The notes beneath the pieces are model-generated. The model did no database searches and was not told the origin of the DNA. It worked only from the letters and a program-made list of their open reading frames with translations. Below are positions 18,011 through 27,862 of a stretch of DNA of 64,000 bases, piece after piece. The position numbers were made by a program, and so were the translations under genes. The DNA is from an uncultured Sphingomonas sp. (GTDB lineage Bacteria; Pseudomonadota; Alphaproteobacteria; Sphingomonadales; Sphingomonadaceae): contig NZ_CAMLAC010000001.1 of assembly GCF_946477935.1 (NCBI RefSeq), forward strand, positions 1 to 64,000, in the 5' to 3' direction. Position 1 is the stretch's first letter. Each line of letters starts with the position of its first letter.

Positions 18011-19258
18011 CTAGCCACCTATGTGGACGTTGCGCATCACGAAGCCGCTTTTCGGAAGCGCTGGCAGCCTGGCGAAATCGATGCTCAGGTCTTGGTCCGG
18101 TACGTCATAGCGCATCGCGTTGACGAGGAGGTGTGCCGCCACCTTCATGATCGCGAGGACGATCCATTCGCCGGGACAGCGATGGCCGAGATAGTGATCG
18201 CCGCCGCCCTGCGGAATGAAGTTGAAGGAGTCTTCGTCCCAAGCCCTGAAACGCTCAGGGCGAAACTCCTGGGGGTCGGCCCAGGTCGCTGCGTCGTGAT
18301 TGCTCCCATAAAGGTCTAGCACCACTTGACGCCCTTCCGGAAAGGCCATCCCCTCCCACTCGAAATCTTGGCTCGCGCGCGCCACCACAGCGGGAAAGAA
18401 GGGATAGAATCGGCGGACCTCTTGGACGAAGAGCTCGGCATAGTCCGGCTGCTGAACCAAGGCCGCCCTGATCCCTGAACAGGTTTGCAGCGCGTGGGCG
18501 ACGAAGGTGATGTACACTGCGATCGCGACGGTCGGGCGAAGGACATTTACCAGTTCGACCGCTGCGACGTGCGGCGAAAGAAGATCGTCGTGCCGGTCGC
18601 GATGCCAGGCTATCGCGTAAGCCGCGGTCCCCGAGCCCGAGCCGATGCTCCCGGCCCGAATGCCTTCAATGATCCGCTTCGCCCATGCGTCGACGCGACG
18701 ACGGGCCAGCCGTGACCAAAGATGCCTTGGGCTCGCCGAGCCGGCGGCGTCGAACAGCGCCCGCAGCTCGCCCGCGCGGTTGCCGGCTTCATCGTCCGGA
18801 AGAGGAACTCCCGCCCAAGCGCATACCGCTCGCGTCAGCGGCTCATGCAACTCGTCATAGAAGACGATCTCTCCTTTGCGCGTCCAGCCCGGCACCGCCC
18901 TGCGCCACTCGGCCTCGAACAATTGCGCCAGCGCCCGCACGCGCTCTGGTGTCATCAGGCCCATGAACATCTGCTTGCGGTGCCGATGGGTCTCGCCGTC
19001 CAGACCCTGAACGCCGCCTTGGCCCAGCAGTGTCTTCTGAATAGCGACCGGCATGGCACCTTCGCGCTCGAAGCGGGTCGTATCGTAGAAGATTTCGGCG
19101 GCCTTGGCCCCCTTAAGGCAGTTGGTCTTTTTCAGCAGGAAACGGGATTCAAAAGCGTTTGCGCCTAGGCGCTGGCACTGCCTGGAGATGAACCGATAGG
19201 GATCGGCGAGGAGAGAAAGGGTTTCGTCCGGGCCTTTCGTGTGTGGTGTCTTAGGCAT
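18011..19258 (-). CDS. CYP152-like cytochrome P450 (fatty acid peroxygenase)
   Basis: Heme motif FIPQGGGDHYLGHRCPGEW; I-helix NVLRPTVAIAVYITF with the Arg-Pro pair typical of CYP152. Confidence 0.88.
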   Translation of the reverse strand: MPKTPHTKGPDETLSLLADPYRFISRQCQRLGANAFESRFLLKKTNCLKGAKAAEIFYDTTRFEREGAMPVAIQKTLLGQGGVQGLDGETHRHRKQMFMGLMTPERVRALAQLFEAEWRRAVPGWTRKGEIVFYDELHEPLTRAVCAWAGVPLPDDEAGNRAGELRALFDAAGSASPRHLWSRLARRRVDAWAKRIIEGIRAGSIGSGSGTAAYAIAWHRDRHDDLLSPHVAAVELVNVLRPTVAIAVYITFVAHALQTCSGIRAALVQQPDYAELFVQEVRRFYPFFPAVVARASQDFEWEGMAFPEGRQVVLDLYGSNHDAATWADPQEFRPERFRAWDEDSFNFIPQGGGDHYLGHRCPGEWIVLAIMKVAAHLLVNAMRYDVPDQDLSIDFARLPALPKSGFVMRNVHIGG

Positions 19259-19330
19259 GACCGGTCCGGTGATTGTTGGGTCTCCTTTGATTAACTCGGA
19301 GGAATATCACGGGTTGCAGGCTCACGACAG

Positions 19331-19992
19331 GTGACGAACGAGGACGATCAGGGCGGAGCAGGCGCGGCCGAGGCGTTCGAGGCCATGCGCGGCGAGCTGG
19401 CGCTGCGCCGTGGAGGGCTTGGCGGCCGAGCGCGGCGATCGACATACCCGACCATACCGAGACGCTTGGCGTGCTCCAGCAGAACGTGAACACGGCAGGC
19501 GAGAACGTCGCGCGCATCGGCCAATTCCTGAAAGCGGCCCCGGCGCTGGCGATGACGCCGGAGCAGATGGCGCAGCGCATCGCCGCGGCGGGCAGCGCCG
19601 CCCGGCGCGAGGATCAGGCGGCGCTCGCCAAGGCGGGCGAGGACAAGGCCCGCATCATGGCCGATCTTCGCGCCATCGCCGGGTCCGCATGGACACGCGC
19701 CGACCAGAAGAATCGGCAGCTATGGTTTGCCCTGGGTGGGGTGGCGGCCGGCATCCTCGCATGGGCGATCGTGCCGGGCCTGGTCGCGCGCGAGATCGCA
19801 CCGGCGAGCTGGCAATGGCCCGAGCGCATGGCGGCGCGGACGCTCGACTTGCCCCGCTGGGAAGCCGGGCAGCGTATGATCCAGAGCGCCAGTCCCACCG
19901 CGTTCCGCGCCATCGTCGGGGCCGACAGGATCGTGACGGCCAACCGCGCGGCGATCGAGGGGTGCGGCAAAGCCGCAGCGCGAAACGCGTGA
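19331..19992 (+). pseudogene. DUF6118-like protein, frameshifted remnant
   Basis: One protein-like sequence runs through three frames: NEDDQGGAGAAEAFEAMRGELALRR (from 19331), AVEGLAAER (frame of the 19410 ORF), AIDIPDHTETLGVLQQNVNTAGENVARIGQFLKAAPALAMTPEQM (frame of the 19471 ORF). Confidence 0.6.
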
Positions 19993-20044
19993 AACGGTGC
20001 GACGCACGATCACGCTCAAGTGGAGTAAAAGTTAGCCGCGCAAG

Positions 20045-20428
20045 TTATTCAGCCAAGCGTTCGATGATCGGACAATCAGGCCGATCATCGCCATGACAGG
20101 CTTGGGCGAGCCCGGTAAGCGAGCGGCGCATGGCGTCCAAGACGCGGACCTTGCGGCCCAGTTCGGCAGCGCGGGCTTCCGCCAGCGTCTTCACTTCCGC
20201 GCTCGACCGATCGCGATCCGACCACAGCCCCAGCAGCGTGCGGATTTCCTCGATCGGGAACCCCAGGTCGCGCGCGTTGGCGATAAATCGCAGCCGATGA
20301 ACGTCAGCGTCGGCGTAGTCCCGGTAGTTCCCGCGCCGTGGCGGCGCGGGCACCAAACCAATCTTTTCATAGTGGCGGATCATGCGTTGGGAGACGCCGC
20401 TGGCGTCCGACGCCGCTCCGATGTTCAC
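20045..20428 (-). CDS. MerR-family copper regulator (CueR/HmrR-like)
   Basis: [50 protein letters not shown]-terminal [11 protein letters not shown] metal-binding loop. Confidence 0.9.
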   Translation of the reverse strand: MNIGAASDASGVSQRMIRHYEKIGLVPAPPRRGNYRDYADADVHRLRFIANARDLGFPIEEIRTLLGLWSDRDRSSAEVKTLAEARAAELGRKVRVLDAMRRSLTGLAQACHGDDRPDCPIIERLAE

Positions 20429-22899
20429 AGCTTTACCGCGTTGAGCCGCAGTGCGTTCAGGACCACGGTGAAGGACGAGAGCGCCATCGCTGCACCGGCC
20501 AGCATCGGCGACAGCAGGATACCGGCAACCGGGTAAAGCACGCCGGCCGCAACCGGCACGCCGATTCCGTTGAACAAGAACGAGAAGAACAGGTTTTGGC
20601 GGATATTTCGCATCGTCGCGCGAGCGAGCTTGCGGGCGCGCACGATCGCCGAGAGATCGCCGCGCGTGAGCGTCATGCCGGCGCTTTCGATCGCCACGTC
20701 TGTTCCCGTTCCCATCGCCAAGCCGACATCCGCGGCGGCGAGCGCCGGGGCGTCGTTGATCCCATCGCCCGCCATTGCGACCCTTGCGCCGCTCGCTTTC
20801 AGCTCGCCGATGATACGCGCCTTGTCTTCCGGCAGCAGATCGGCGAGCACGTCATCAAGACCGCCCACGGCGCGCGCGACAGCATCGGCCGTCCCACGAT
20901 TGTCGCCGGTGAGCATGACGACCCGCAGGCCCTCCTTGCGAAGCGCGGCAATAGCGTCGCGCGCCGATGCGCGCACCGGATCGGCGACTGCGAGCAGACC
21001 GGCGAGCGCCCCGTCGATCGCGACGAGGATGATGCCCGCGCCTTCGCCACGGTGACGATCGGCCGCGGCGTCGACCGGCTTGAGATCAGCGCCGATCCGG
21101 CTCATTTGCACCGCATTGCCAATCACGACCGAGCGGCCGCCCACCGTGGCGCTGACACCCAGCCCGGTTTGCGAGGCAAAGTCCGCGACTGTGCCGAGCT
21201 GCAATCCTCGTTCTTTGGCGGCAACGACGATTGCGTGCGCGAGCGGATGTTCGGATTGGCCTTCGACGGCCGCGGCAAGCGCGAGCATGTCGTTCTCTCC
21301 GACCGCGCTGACCGTCTCGACCGCGATCAGCTTGGGCTTGCCTTCCGTGAGCGTACCCGTCTTGTCGATGACAAGGGTATCGACCTTTTCCAGCCCCTGT
21401 AAGGCTTCCGCGTTCTTCACCAGCACGCCGGCCTGAGCGCCGCGTCCCGTGCCGACCATGATCGACATGGGCGTGACGAGCCCGAGCGCGCACGGGCAGG
21501 CGATCACCAGCACTGCGATGGCGTTAAGCAGGGCATGGCCCATGCGCGGCTCAGGGCCGACCAGCGACCAAGTGATGAAGGTCGCAATCGAGATCAGCAC
21601 GACGAGCGGCACGAACCATCCTGAAACCCGATCGGCGACCGCCTGTATCGGGGCGCGGCTTCGCTGCGCTTCCGCGACCATGCGGACGATACGCGCGAGC
21701 ATCGTGTCCGAACCAACCGCGCGGGCTTCCATCACCAGGCTGCCCGTCCCGTTGACGGTGCCCCCGGTAACGATCGCCTCGACTTCCTTGAGGACCGGCG
21801 CGGGTTCGCCGGTGAGCATGGCTTCGTCGACCGACGAACGACCCTCGACCACGACGCCATCGACCGGGATGGCTTCACCGGGGCGGACCCGCAGCCGGTC
21901 ACCGGTTGCCACGTCGGCAAGCCCGACTTCTTCTTCAGAACCGTCAGGCTGCAAGCGTCGCGCCGTCTTGGGGGCGAGATCCATGAGAGCGCGGATCGCG
22001 CGCCCTGTCGCCGCCCTAGCGCGCAGTTCGAGCACTTGCCCGAGCAGCACCAGTGTCACCACGACGCCAGCCGCCTCGTAATAGACGGGAACCATGCTCC
22101 CATGCGTGCGGAAGGTCGCTGGGAAGATGCCCGGCGCGAGCGTCGCGACCACGCTATAGAGGAAGGCGGCACCTACGCCGATCGCGATCAGTGTGAACAT
22201 ATTGAGATGGCGGGTACGAAGCGATGTCCACCCCCGCTCGAAAAACGGCCAGCCCGCCCACAGCACGATCGGCGCGGTGAGTGCGAGCTGGACCCAAGGC
22301 GAGGCCGCAGGGCTAACCACATGCAGGCCTAACATTTCCGCGAACATCGAGACGACGAGCAGCGGGATCGTGAGCGCGCCCGCCACCCACAGTCGGCGCG
22401 TGAAGTCGACCAGCTCAGGGTTGGGAGTATCGTCGAGCGACGGTTCTTCGGGTTCGAGCGCCATGCCGCAGATTGGGCAAGTTCCCGGCCCTTCCTGGCG
22501 AATTTGCGGGTGCATCGGGCACGTCCACATCGCCCCCGGCGTCGCCATCGGCTCCGGTTTCGGCTTATCGCTCAGATAGGCGTCAGGATTGGCGACAAAC
22601 TTGCTCCGGCACCCTGCGCTACAGAAATGATAGGCATGACCAGCGTGCTCGGCATGGTGTGTCGTTTTTGCGGGATCGACCGTCATGCCGCACACCGCGT
22701 CGATCACTGCTGCTGCGGCATCGTTGTCCTTACTGCCCGAGCAGCAGCCGCCCGCTTCGGTGTGATGATGTTCGTGCTCGATCTTTGCGGGAGCGGCCGA
22801 GCCGCCCCCGCAACAGGATGAGGGCGTGGAGACCGATTCAGGCGCAGGCTTCGAACAGCCGCAACCCCCGGCTTGGGAATGGGAATGAGGGTCGTTCAT
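20425..22899 (-). CDS. copA: Copper-translocating P1B-1 ATPase
   Basis: [40 protein letters not shown]-like and heavy-metal-binding ([22 protein letters not shown]) N-terminal domains. Confidence 0.95.
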   Translation of the reverse strand: MNDPHSHSQAGGCGCSKPAPESVSTPSSCCGGGSAAPAKIEHEHHHTEAGGCCSGSKDNDAAAAVIDAVCGMTVDPAKTTHHAEHAGHAYHFCSAGCRSKFVANPDAYLSDKPKPEPMATPGAMWTCPMHPQIRQEGPGTCPICGMALEPEEPSLDDTPNPELVDFTRRLWVAGALTIPLLVVSMFAEMLGLHVVSPAASPWVQLALTAPIVLWAGWPFFERGWTSLRTRHLNMFTLIAIGVGAAFLYSVVATLAPGIFPATFRTHGSMVPVYYEAAGVVVTLVLLGQVLELRARAATGRAIRALMDLAPKTARRLQPDGSEEEVGLADVATGDRLRVRPGEAIPVDGVVVEGRSSVDEAMLTGEPAPVLKEVEAIVTGGTVNGTGSLVMEARAVGSDTMLARIVRMVAEAQRSRAPIQAVADRVSGWFVPLVVLISIATFITWSLVGPEPRMGHALLNAIAVLVIACPCALGLVTPMSIMVGTGRGAQAGVLVKNAEALQGLEKVDTLVIDKTGTLTEGKPKLIAVETVSAVGENDMLALAAAVEGQSEHPLAHAIVVAAKERGLQLGTVADFASQTGLGVSATVGGRSVVIGNAVQMSRIGADLKPVDAAADRHRGEGAGIILVAIDGALAGLLAVADPVRASARDAIAALRKEGLRVVMLTGDNRGTADAVARAVGGLDDVLADLLPEDKARIIGELKASGARVAMAGDGINDAPALAAADVGLAMGTGTDVAIESAGMTLTRGDLSAIVRARKLARATMRNIRQNLFFSFLFNGIGVPVAAGVLYPVAGILLSPMLAGAAMALSSFTVVLNALRLNAVKL

Positions 22900-22923
22900 G
22901 GCAAGACTCCTTCGACCCGAGAG

Positions 22924-22954
22924 CATGTAGGGTATGACACCGTGTTAGGGTCAA
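22924..22954 (-). promoter_or_regulatory. CueR/MerR-type promoter upstream of the copA-cueR pair
   Basis: Minus strand TTGACC - 19 bp (CTAACACGGTGTCATACCC) - TACATG. Confidence 0.65.
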
Positions 22955-23113
22955 GGCCCTGTCGGCACCGCTGGCGTGTATGTTGAATCTACGCGCGGGA
23001 GCGGCGTTGCCCTCATATTGCGGGGGCCAGCTCTACACCCTCGACGCCATAAGGGCCGCAGCTTAGGTCTATTACTAGCTCGCCAAACGCGGGCCGGGGG
23101 CAATCGGGGACAT

Positions 23114-24427
23114 ATGGCAGCGCAGATCGACAGTCTTTCTACTGGCACCGACCATGACGGCCTGGTGCGCCGCTTAATTGCCCGCTGGCGTGACGATCAG
23201 GGCGCGACCTATCGGAGCTGGTTTCTTTGGGACGAGCGGTTGAAGAACTTCCGATCAATCCGGCGCGGCATCACCCAGGTTGTCGGCGAGATCGAGCGCG
23301 GCACGTTCGGCGTCGCCTACCGCGGATCGTCGCTCGAAACCGTCGTCCATTCCGTCGCCGAGCAGCGGCAAATCTTCAAGGGCGCGGACCATGCGTTCCT
23401 CTGGAAGCCGAAGCTCCGCATCCCCGACATTTACGAGAGCCCCGACAATCAGCGCGCGTTCGGCCGCTTGCTCGACGCCTGTTCCTGTTGCGACACGGCC
23501 GAGGAGATCATCAGCCATATCCACGCGATCGACCGTTTGAAGATCAAGGGGCTGGGTCCGGCGGTCGCCAACCTCCTCTACTTCCTTCACCCGACGCTGG
23601 TGCCGCCCTTCAACACCGCAATCGTTAAGGGCTACAACGCGCTGACGGGGGCGAATGTGAAGCTCGGGAGCTGGGAGCATTTTCTGGCGATGCGGACCGG
23701 CATCCTCGATCTCAACGACCGCTTCCGCGAGCTGCTATCGAATGATTTAGGCGCGATCGGCGGTCTGTTGTTCGACATCGGCTCCGATCGCTATCCGGCT
23801 CCGCCCCTCGACGTGAGCGGCGCGACGCTGGCGAGCTGGGGGCAGCGGCTTGAGGCGGCGCGTGAGGAAGCGCGCACGCTCAGCAAGGCCGCTCAGCGCG
23901 AGGGCGAGAACGAGCGCACCCATACCGAAATCCAGGCATGGCTTCGCGATCTAGGGTTGGCGCTCGGCTATGACGTATGGATCGCCGCGAACGACCGCAG
24001 CCGCGCCTTCGACGGATCACCCTTGGGCGCAGGATGCCTTGAGCGCCTGCCCGACACGATCGCGACGTCGAAGGGCGCTGACTCGATCCGGCTGATCGAC
24101 GTGCTGTGGCTTGAGAAGGCCGGCGATCATGTCGCCGCGGCGTTCGAGGTGGAGCATTCGACCTCGATCTATTCGGGCATCGTCAGGATGCTCGACCTGG
24201 CCTTGAGCGGTGGCGACCTTCACGCGACCGCGGGGCTGTTCCTTGTCGCGCCCGACGCGCGCGAGACGGACGTTCGCGCGCAGTTGCAGCGGCCCGCGTT
24301 CAGCCGCGTAGCCGACCTCGACATATCCTACCTGCCCTATGGCGAGCTGGAGAAGAACCGGGAGGCCATCGCGCGGTTCGGATCGGGACTGAAAGCGATC
24401 AAGGCCGTTTCCAGCAAGCTCGCCTAG
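23114..24427 (+). CDS. Putative HhH + PD-(D/E)XK-like nuclease (orphan restriction-endonuclease-like protein)
   Basis: HhH-like LKIKGLGPAVANLLYFLHP; C-terminal candidate nuclease core IRLIDVLWLEKAGDHVAAAFEVEHSTSIYSGI. Confidence 0.55.
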   Translation: MAAQIDSLSTGTDHDGLVRRLIARWRDDQGATYRSWFLWDERLKNFRSIRRGITQVVGEIERGTFGVAYRGSSLETVVHSVAEQRQIFKGADHAFLWKPKLRIPDIYESPDNQRAFGRLLDACSCCDTAEEIISHIHAIDRLKIKGLGPAVANLLYFLHPTLVPPFNTAIVKGYNALTGANVKLGSWEHFLAMRTGILDLNDRFRELLSNDLGAIGGLLFDIGSDRYPAPPLDVSGATLASWGQRLEAAREEARTLSKAAQREGENERTHTEIQAWLRDLGLALGYDVWIAANDRSRAFDGSPLGAGCLERLPDTIATSKGADSIRLIDVLWLEKAGDHVAAAFEVEHSTSIYSGIVRMLDLALSGGDLHATAGLFLVAPDARETDVRAQLQRPAFSRVADLDISYLPYGELEKNREAIARFGSGLKAIKAVSSKLA

Positions 24428-24440
24428 CCCGCTCCGCGCA

Positions 24441-24464
24441 AGGGATGATCCGGAGAGCCGCGTA
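24441..24464 (+). promoter_or_regulatory. ECF-type promoter motif copy A (AGGGAT-N13-GCGTA)
   Basis: agggat gatccggagagcc gcgta, upstream of the DUF4396 gene. Confidence 0.7.
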
Positions 24465-24491
24465 TCCTCTAGCATGTAGAGGAGTGCTGCC

Positions 24492-25376
24492 GTGACGATG
24501 CCATCCCCGGCCCCCTGGCTCGACGCCGTGCTGATCGGATGGTTCGTGCTGACCGCCCTTTCGGTCGCTTACGTCGCGTGGGATGCCTTCACCCGCAACC
24601 CCGAGCTGCGCGTGATGAAATGGGGGTGGCTGTTGGTCACGCTCTATGGTGGCCCGATCATGGCCGCGGCCTATGTCCTGTCCTGCCAGGAGCCGGCGAA
24701 CGAGCGGCACGAGGATTTCGTTCGACCGCTCTGGAAGCAGGCGTTCGGCTCGGCCATCCATTGCATGGCGGGCGATGCAACCGGCGTCATCGCCGCAGCC
24801 GCGATCACCACGGCGCTCGGCCTGCCGATGTGGCAGGACGTGATCGCGGAATATGTGTTCGGCTTCGCGTTCGGACTGCTGATTTTCCAGGCGCTTTTCA
24901 TGCGCGACATGGCGGGCGGTTCCTATTGGGGCGCGCTTCGCATGTCGTTCATCCCCGAATGGCTGTCGATGAATGCCGTCATGGCCGGCATGATCCCGAC
25001 GATGGTGGTGTTGATGAGCCGCGACATGGCCGCGATGCACGCCAGCTCGCTCCGCTTTTGGGGCGTCATGTCGCTGGCGACACTCGTCGGGTTCGCAGTC
25101 GCCTATCCGATCAACCTTTGGCTGGTTGGCGTGCGCTTGAAGCACGGCATGGGCACGGTGCGCGCGCTGGGGCATGGCGGACACGAAGTCGGCGCGGACC
25201 GGCAATCGGCCACGCCGATGCCGGACATGGGACACGACGCAATGGCAGGGATGAGCGGCATGGCGGCCGGCGCGCGCGTGACCGGACCTCAGATCGCCGC
25301 GATGACAGTGTTGACGCTCATCATGCTTGGCGCGGGCATCATCGTTGCGACGCTGTTCGGTCGGTGGGCCATGTAA
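24492..25376 (+). CDS. DUF4396-like integral membrane protein
   Basis: Multi-TM protein with FGSAIHCMAGDATGVIAAAAI; in copper cluster. Confidence 0.75.
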   Translation: MTMPSPAPWLDAVLIGWFVLTALSVAYVAWDAFTRNPELRVMKWGWLLVTLYGGPIMAAAYVLSCQEPANERHEDFVRPLWKQAFGSAIHCMAGDATGVIAAAAITTALGLPMWQDVIAEYVFGFAFGLLIFQALFMRDMAGGSYWGALRMSFIPEWLSMNAVMAGMIPTMVVLMSRDMAAMHASSLRFWGVMSLATLVGFAVAYPINLWLVGVRLKHGMGTVRALGHGGHEVGADRQSATPMPDMGHDAMAGMSGMAAGARVTGPQIAAMTVLTLIMLGAGIIVATLFGRWAM

Positions 25377-25404
25377 CTTGCCGCGAACGACGGAGATCGC
25401 GGCA

Positions 25405-25428
25405 AGGGGTGATCGCGCGGCGCGCGTA
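25405..25428 (+). promoter_or_regulatory. ECF-type promoter motif copy B (AGGGGT-N13-GCGTA)
   Basis: aggggt gatcgcgcggcgc gcgta, upstream of the Csp-like gene. Confidence 0.7.
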
Positions 25429-25465
25429 TCTAGGAACAGGCGGGGGCTCATACGGAGATAATGCG

Positions 25466-25798
25466 ATGCACCAGATCGACCCCGGCATGAAGGCGTGCAT
25501 GGACGCCTGCCACGAATGCCATGTGACCTGTCTTCACATGGCGATGAACCATTGCCTCGAAATGGGCGGCCAGCACGCCGCGCCCGAGCATATGAAGATC
25601 ATGGCCGACTGCGCGCAAATTTGCGCGGTTGCGATCGACTTCATGGCGCGCAAGTCCGCCCACCATCAGCATATCTGCCGCGAGTGTGCCGAGATCTGCC
25701 GGGCTTGCGCAGCGAGCTGCGAGGCCCTGGGCGGCATGGAGGATTGCGTGGCAGCGTGCCGGAAGTGCGCCGATTCCTGCGATCGGATGGCGGCATAG
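25466..25798 (+). CDS. Four-helix-bundle copper-binding (Csp-like) Cys-rich protein
   Basis: Regular Cys spacing CMDACHECHVTCLHMAMNHCLEMGG...CAQICAVAIDF...CRECAEICRACAASCEALGG...CVAACRKCADSC. Confidence 0.85.
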   Translation: MHQIDPGMKACMDACHECHVTCLHMAMNHCLEMGGQHAAPEHMKIMADCAQICAVAIDFMARKSAHHQHICRECAEICRACAASCEALGGMEDCVAACRKCADSCDRMAA

Positions 25799-25843
25799 CG
25801 GGGCTTGCGCGGGCGGTCGCCCGCCCGCGCAGCTATCTGCATA

Positions 25844-26113
25844 TCAACGGCCCATGCTCGCGATCACAGCGAACAGCTCGGCCGTGAACTTGGTCAGGAG
25901 CTCGGTCGCTGCGCTCCCGAAAATCACCAAACATACGCCTAGCGCGATCAGCTTAGGCACGAAGCTCAGCGTCTGTTCGCTAATCGACGTCGCCGCCTGG
26001 ATGATGCTGATTATCAGCCCGACGATCATCATCGGCACGAGCAGCACCACGCAGATCAGGCCGGCCACGGCCAGCATCCTCCCCGTCTCGTCGAGCAGGA
26101 TCGACTGATCCAT
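25844..26113 (-). CDS. fliQ: FliQ-family flagellar/type III export membrane protein (orphan)
   Basis: IISIIQAATSISEQTLSFVPKLIALGVCLVIFG...LTKFTAELF matches the FliQ pattern over a full-length 89 aa ORF. Confidence 0.85.
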   Translation of the reverse strand: MDQSILLDETGRMLAVAGLICVVLLVPMMIVGLIISIIQAATSISEQTLSFVPKLIALGVCLVIFGSAATELLTKFTAELFAVIASMGR

Positions 26114-26131
26114 CAGGCGCGGCCCCGTGAA

Positions 26132-26161
26132 CGGCCGGGGACCGCGAGGGCTCCCCGGCCG
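26132..26161. other. Hairpin between copD and fliQ
   Basis: CGGCCGGGGA-N10-TCCCCGGCCG, 10-bp perfect arms. Confidence 0.7.
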
Positions 26162-26165
26162 CGCA

Positions 26166-27092
26166 TCACATCGCCGATGCAGGCGGCGCGAGCGTCCCGA
26201 GCCAGGCGATCAGCCCGAGAACCGCGATGACACAGGCGGTTTCGATCGCCAGACTTGTCCGCAGCGCGCCGAGGGCGCCCTTGTGATCGTCCGCTGCGAT
26301 CGACCGCTCGAATGCCGGCGTGAGCCGGAAGCGGTTGAGCGAGGCGAGCCCTAGCATGGCGACGAACAGCGCCAGCTTTGCGATCAGGAGCTGACCATAG
26401 AGCGTCGCAGGAAGCGTGGCGAGGTTGCCGATCCCGACCAGCATCCAGCCGTTGACCAGGCCGGTGACGAGGATCGTGCCGACCACAACCGTCCCGATCG
26501 CGCCGAACCCGTGCAGCGCGCGGTGCGTCAGCCCCAGATGCGCCGCGTCTACGCGCGCCGCGGGTCGGGAGACGAGCAGGAGCAGCCCCAGTAGTGCGCC
26601 AACCCAAGCGCCCGAGGCGATCAGATGGAGAATGTCGACGATGAGGTGGACCCAGCCCATCACGGCTTCGTCCATCGCGCCGTGTCCGGTCCACGCCAGC
26701 GTTGCGAGTGCCACGGCCGAGCAGAGCGCGACGATGCTCAGCCAGATGCCGCGCCCGCCCGCGACCAGCGCTGCCAGCGCCGCGAGGGCCACCATGACCA
26801 TTCGCAGCTTCCATGCTGCTCCGATCGCAGAGCCGGTGAGCAGCGCGCCGACTGCTTCACGGTCGATCGGCCAGGCCGGCGTTCCGGCCATTGAGGAGGC
26901 CATCAGCACGACCCAGGCGCCTGAAAACAACAGGCTCAGGCCAGCGCTGGCGATGAACCAGGGACGCAGCGCGAGCGCGTCGCCGCGCTCGCGCGCCCGC
27001 AGCCCATAAAGGCTGAATGCGGCAAGGCCGAACAGCGCAGCCAGCGTCACGTAGAGCGCGAAGCGGACGCCGATAAGCGACCAGTCCCCCAT
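26166..27092 (-). CDS. copD: Copper homeostasis membrane protein CopD
   Basis: Multi-TM protein directly downstream of copC; GWVHLIVDILHLIASGAWVGALLGLL. Confidence 0.88.
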   Translation of the reverse strand: MGDWSLIGVRFALYVTLAALFGLAAFSLYGLRARERGDALALRPWFIASAGLSLLFSGAWVVLMASSMAGTPAWPIDREAVGALLTGSAIGAAWKLRMVMVALAALAALVAGGRGIWLSIVALCSAVALATLAWTGHGAMDEAVMGWVHLIVDILHLIASGAWVGALLGLLLLVSRPAARVDAAHLGLTHRALHGFGAIGTVVVGTILVTGLVNGWMLVGIGNLATLPATLYGQLLIAKLALFVAMLGLASLNRFRLTPAFERSIAADDHKGALGALRTSLAIETACVIAVLGLIAWLGTLAPPASAM

Positions 27093-27096
27093 CGCC

Positions 27097-27465
27097 TCAC
27101 TTCACCGCGAAGACGTAGGTTCCTGCGACCTTGTGGGTGTCGGTCGAGACGACATTCCACGCGACGCTATACCGACCCGATGGGAGCGGCGATTTCGGGG
27201 TGATGACGAGGGTCCGGCCATCGGACGAGAGCGCGGAGGCGCTGGCCATCTTCATGGCTGCCATGCCGGGCATCGCTGCCATCGTGAGATCGGCCTTGGA
27301 GAAGGCTGGCATCAGCTTCTCGCTGAAATGAAGTTCGATACGAGCGGGCTTCGCGACCGTCGCATTGGCGGCCGGCGATGCCGACACCAGCTTAGGATGG
27401 GCGTTCGCCGTTCCGGCGAACATGACGAGAGCGGCAGCAGCAGTCAGAACGGATAGGCGGCGCAT
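27097..27465 (-). CDS. copC: Copper resistance protein CopC
   Basis: Signal peptide then HPKLVSASPAANATVAKPARIELHFSEKL; VAWNVVSTDTHKVAGTYVFAV. Confidence 0.92.
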   Translation of the reverse strand: MRRLSVLTAAAALVMFAGTANAHPKLVSASPAANATVAKPARIELHFSEKLMPAFSKADLTMAAMPGMAAMKMASASALSSDGRTLVITPKSPLPSGRYSVAWNVVSTDTHKVAGTYVFAVK

Positions 27466-27501
27466 AGGGGGCCTTTCGACAGGAGGGTTCCTGTCCTTCA
27501 T

Positions 27502-27525
27502 TACGCGCCCCGATCGACCACCCCT
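27502..27525 (-). promoter_or_regulatory. ECF-type promoter motif copy C (minus strand, AGGGGT-N13-GCGTA)
   Basis: Plus strand tacgc gccccgatcgacc acccct, upstream of copC. Confidence 0.7.
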
Positions 27526-27539
27526 CACGGATGGATTTG

Positions 27540-27563
27540 AGGGATGGGCGCGTCGCTTGCGTA
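27540..27563 (+). promoter_or_regulatory. ECF-type promoter motif copy D (AGGGAT-N13-GCGTA)
   Basis: agggat gggcgcgtcgctt gcgta, upstream of the small membrane protein/sensor/sigma genes. Confidence 0.75.
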
Positions 27564-27583
27564 ATCCATGCTAGAGGGGTGGA

Positions 27584-27862
27584 GTGAACGACATGGACCT
27601 CGACGCAGTATTGATGAGGCTGGCGCAAGCACCCGTGCCCGCGAGCCTTGATGGCATGGAAGATCGCGTGCTGGCGCGGGTCGCCGCACGTCCAGCGGCG
27701 CGCGCCGGCTTAGGCGTTGGGGCAATGACGATCGCTGCGGCGCTCGTCATGGGCATCTTCGGTGCCGGTGTGCCCGCGAAGGAAGCCAGCGCGGCTTCGC
27801 TATCGCCCTTGGGGCCGGTGTCGCCGCTCGCGCCCTCCACGCTGCTCGTCGGCGTGCAATGA
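27584..27862 (+). CDS. Small single-TM protein, candidate CnrY-like anti-sigma factor
   Basis: 92 aa; cytosolic N-terminus MNDMDLDAVLMRLAQAPVPASLDGMEDRVLARV then one TM; first gene of a sensor/sigma operon. Confidence 0.6.
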   Translation: MNDMDLDAVLMRLAQAPVPASLDGMEDRVLARVAARPAARAGLGVGAMTIAAALVMGIFGAGVPAKEASAASLSPLGPVSPLAPSTLLVGVQ

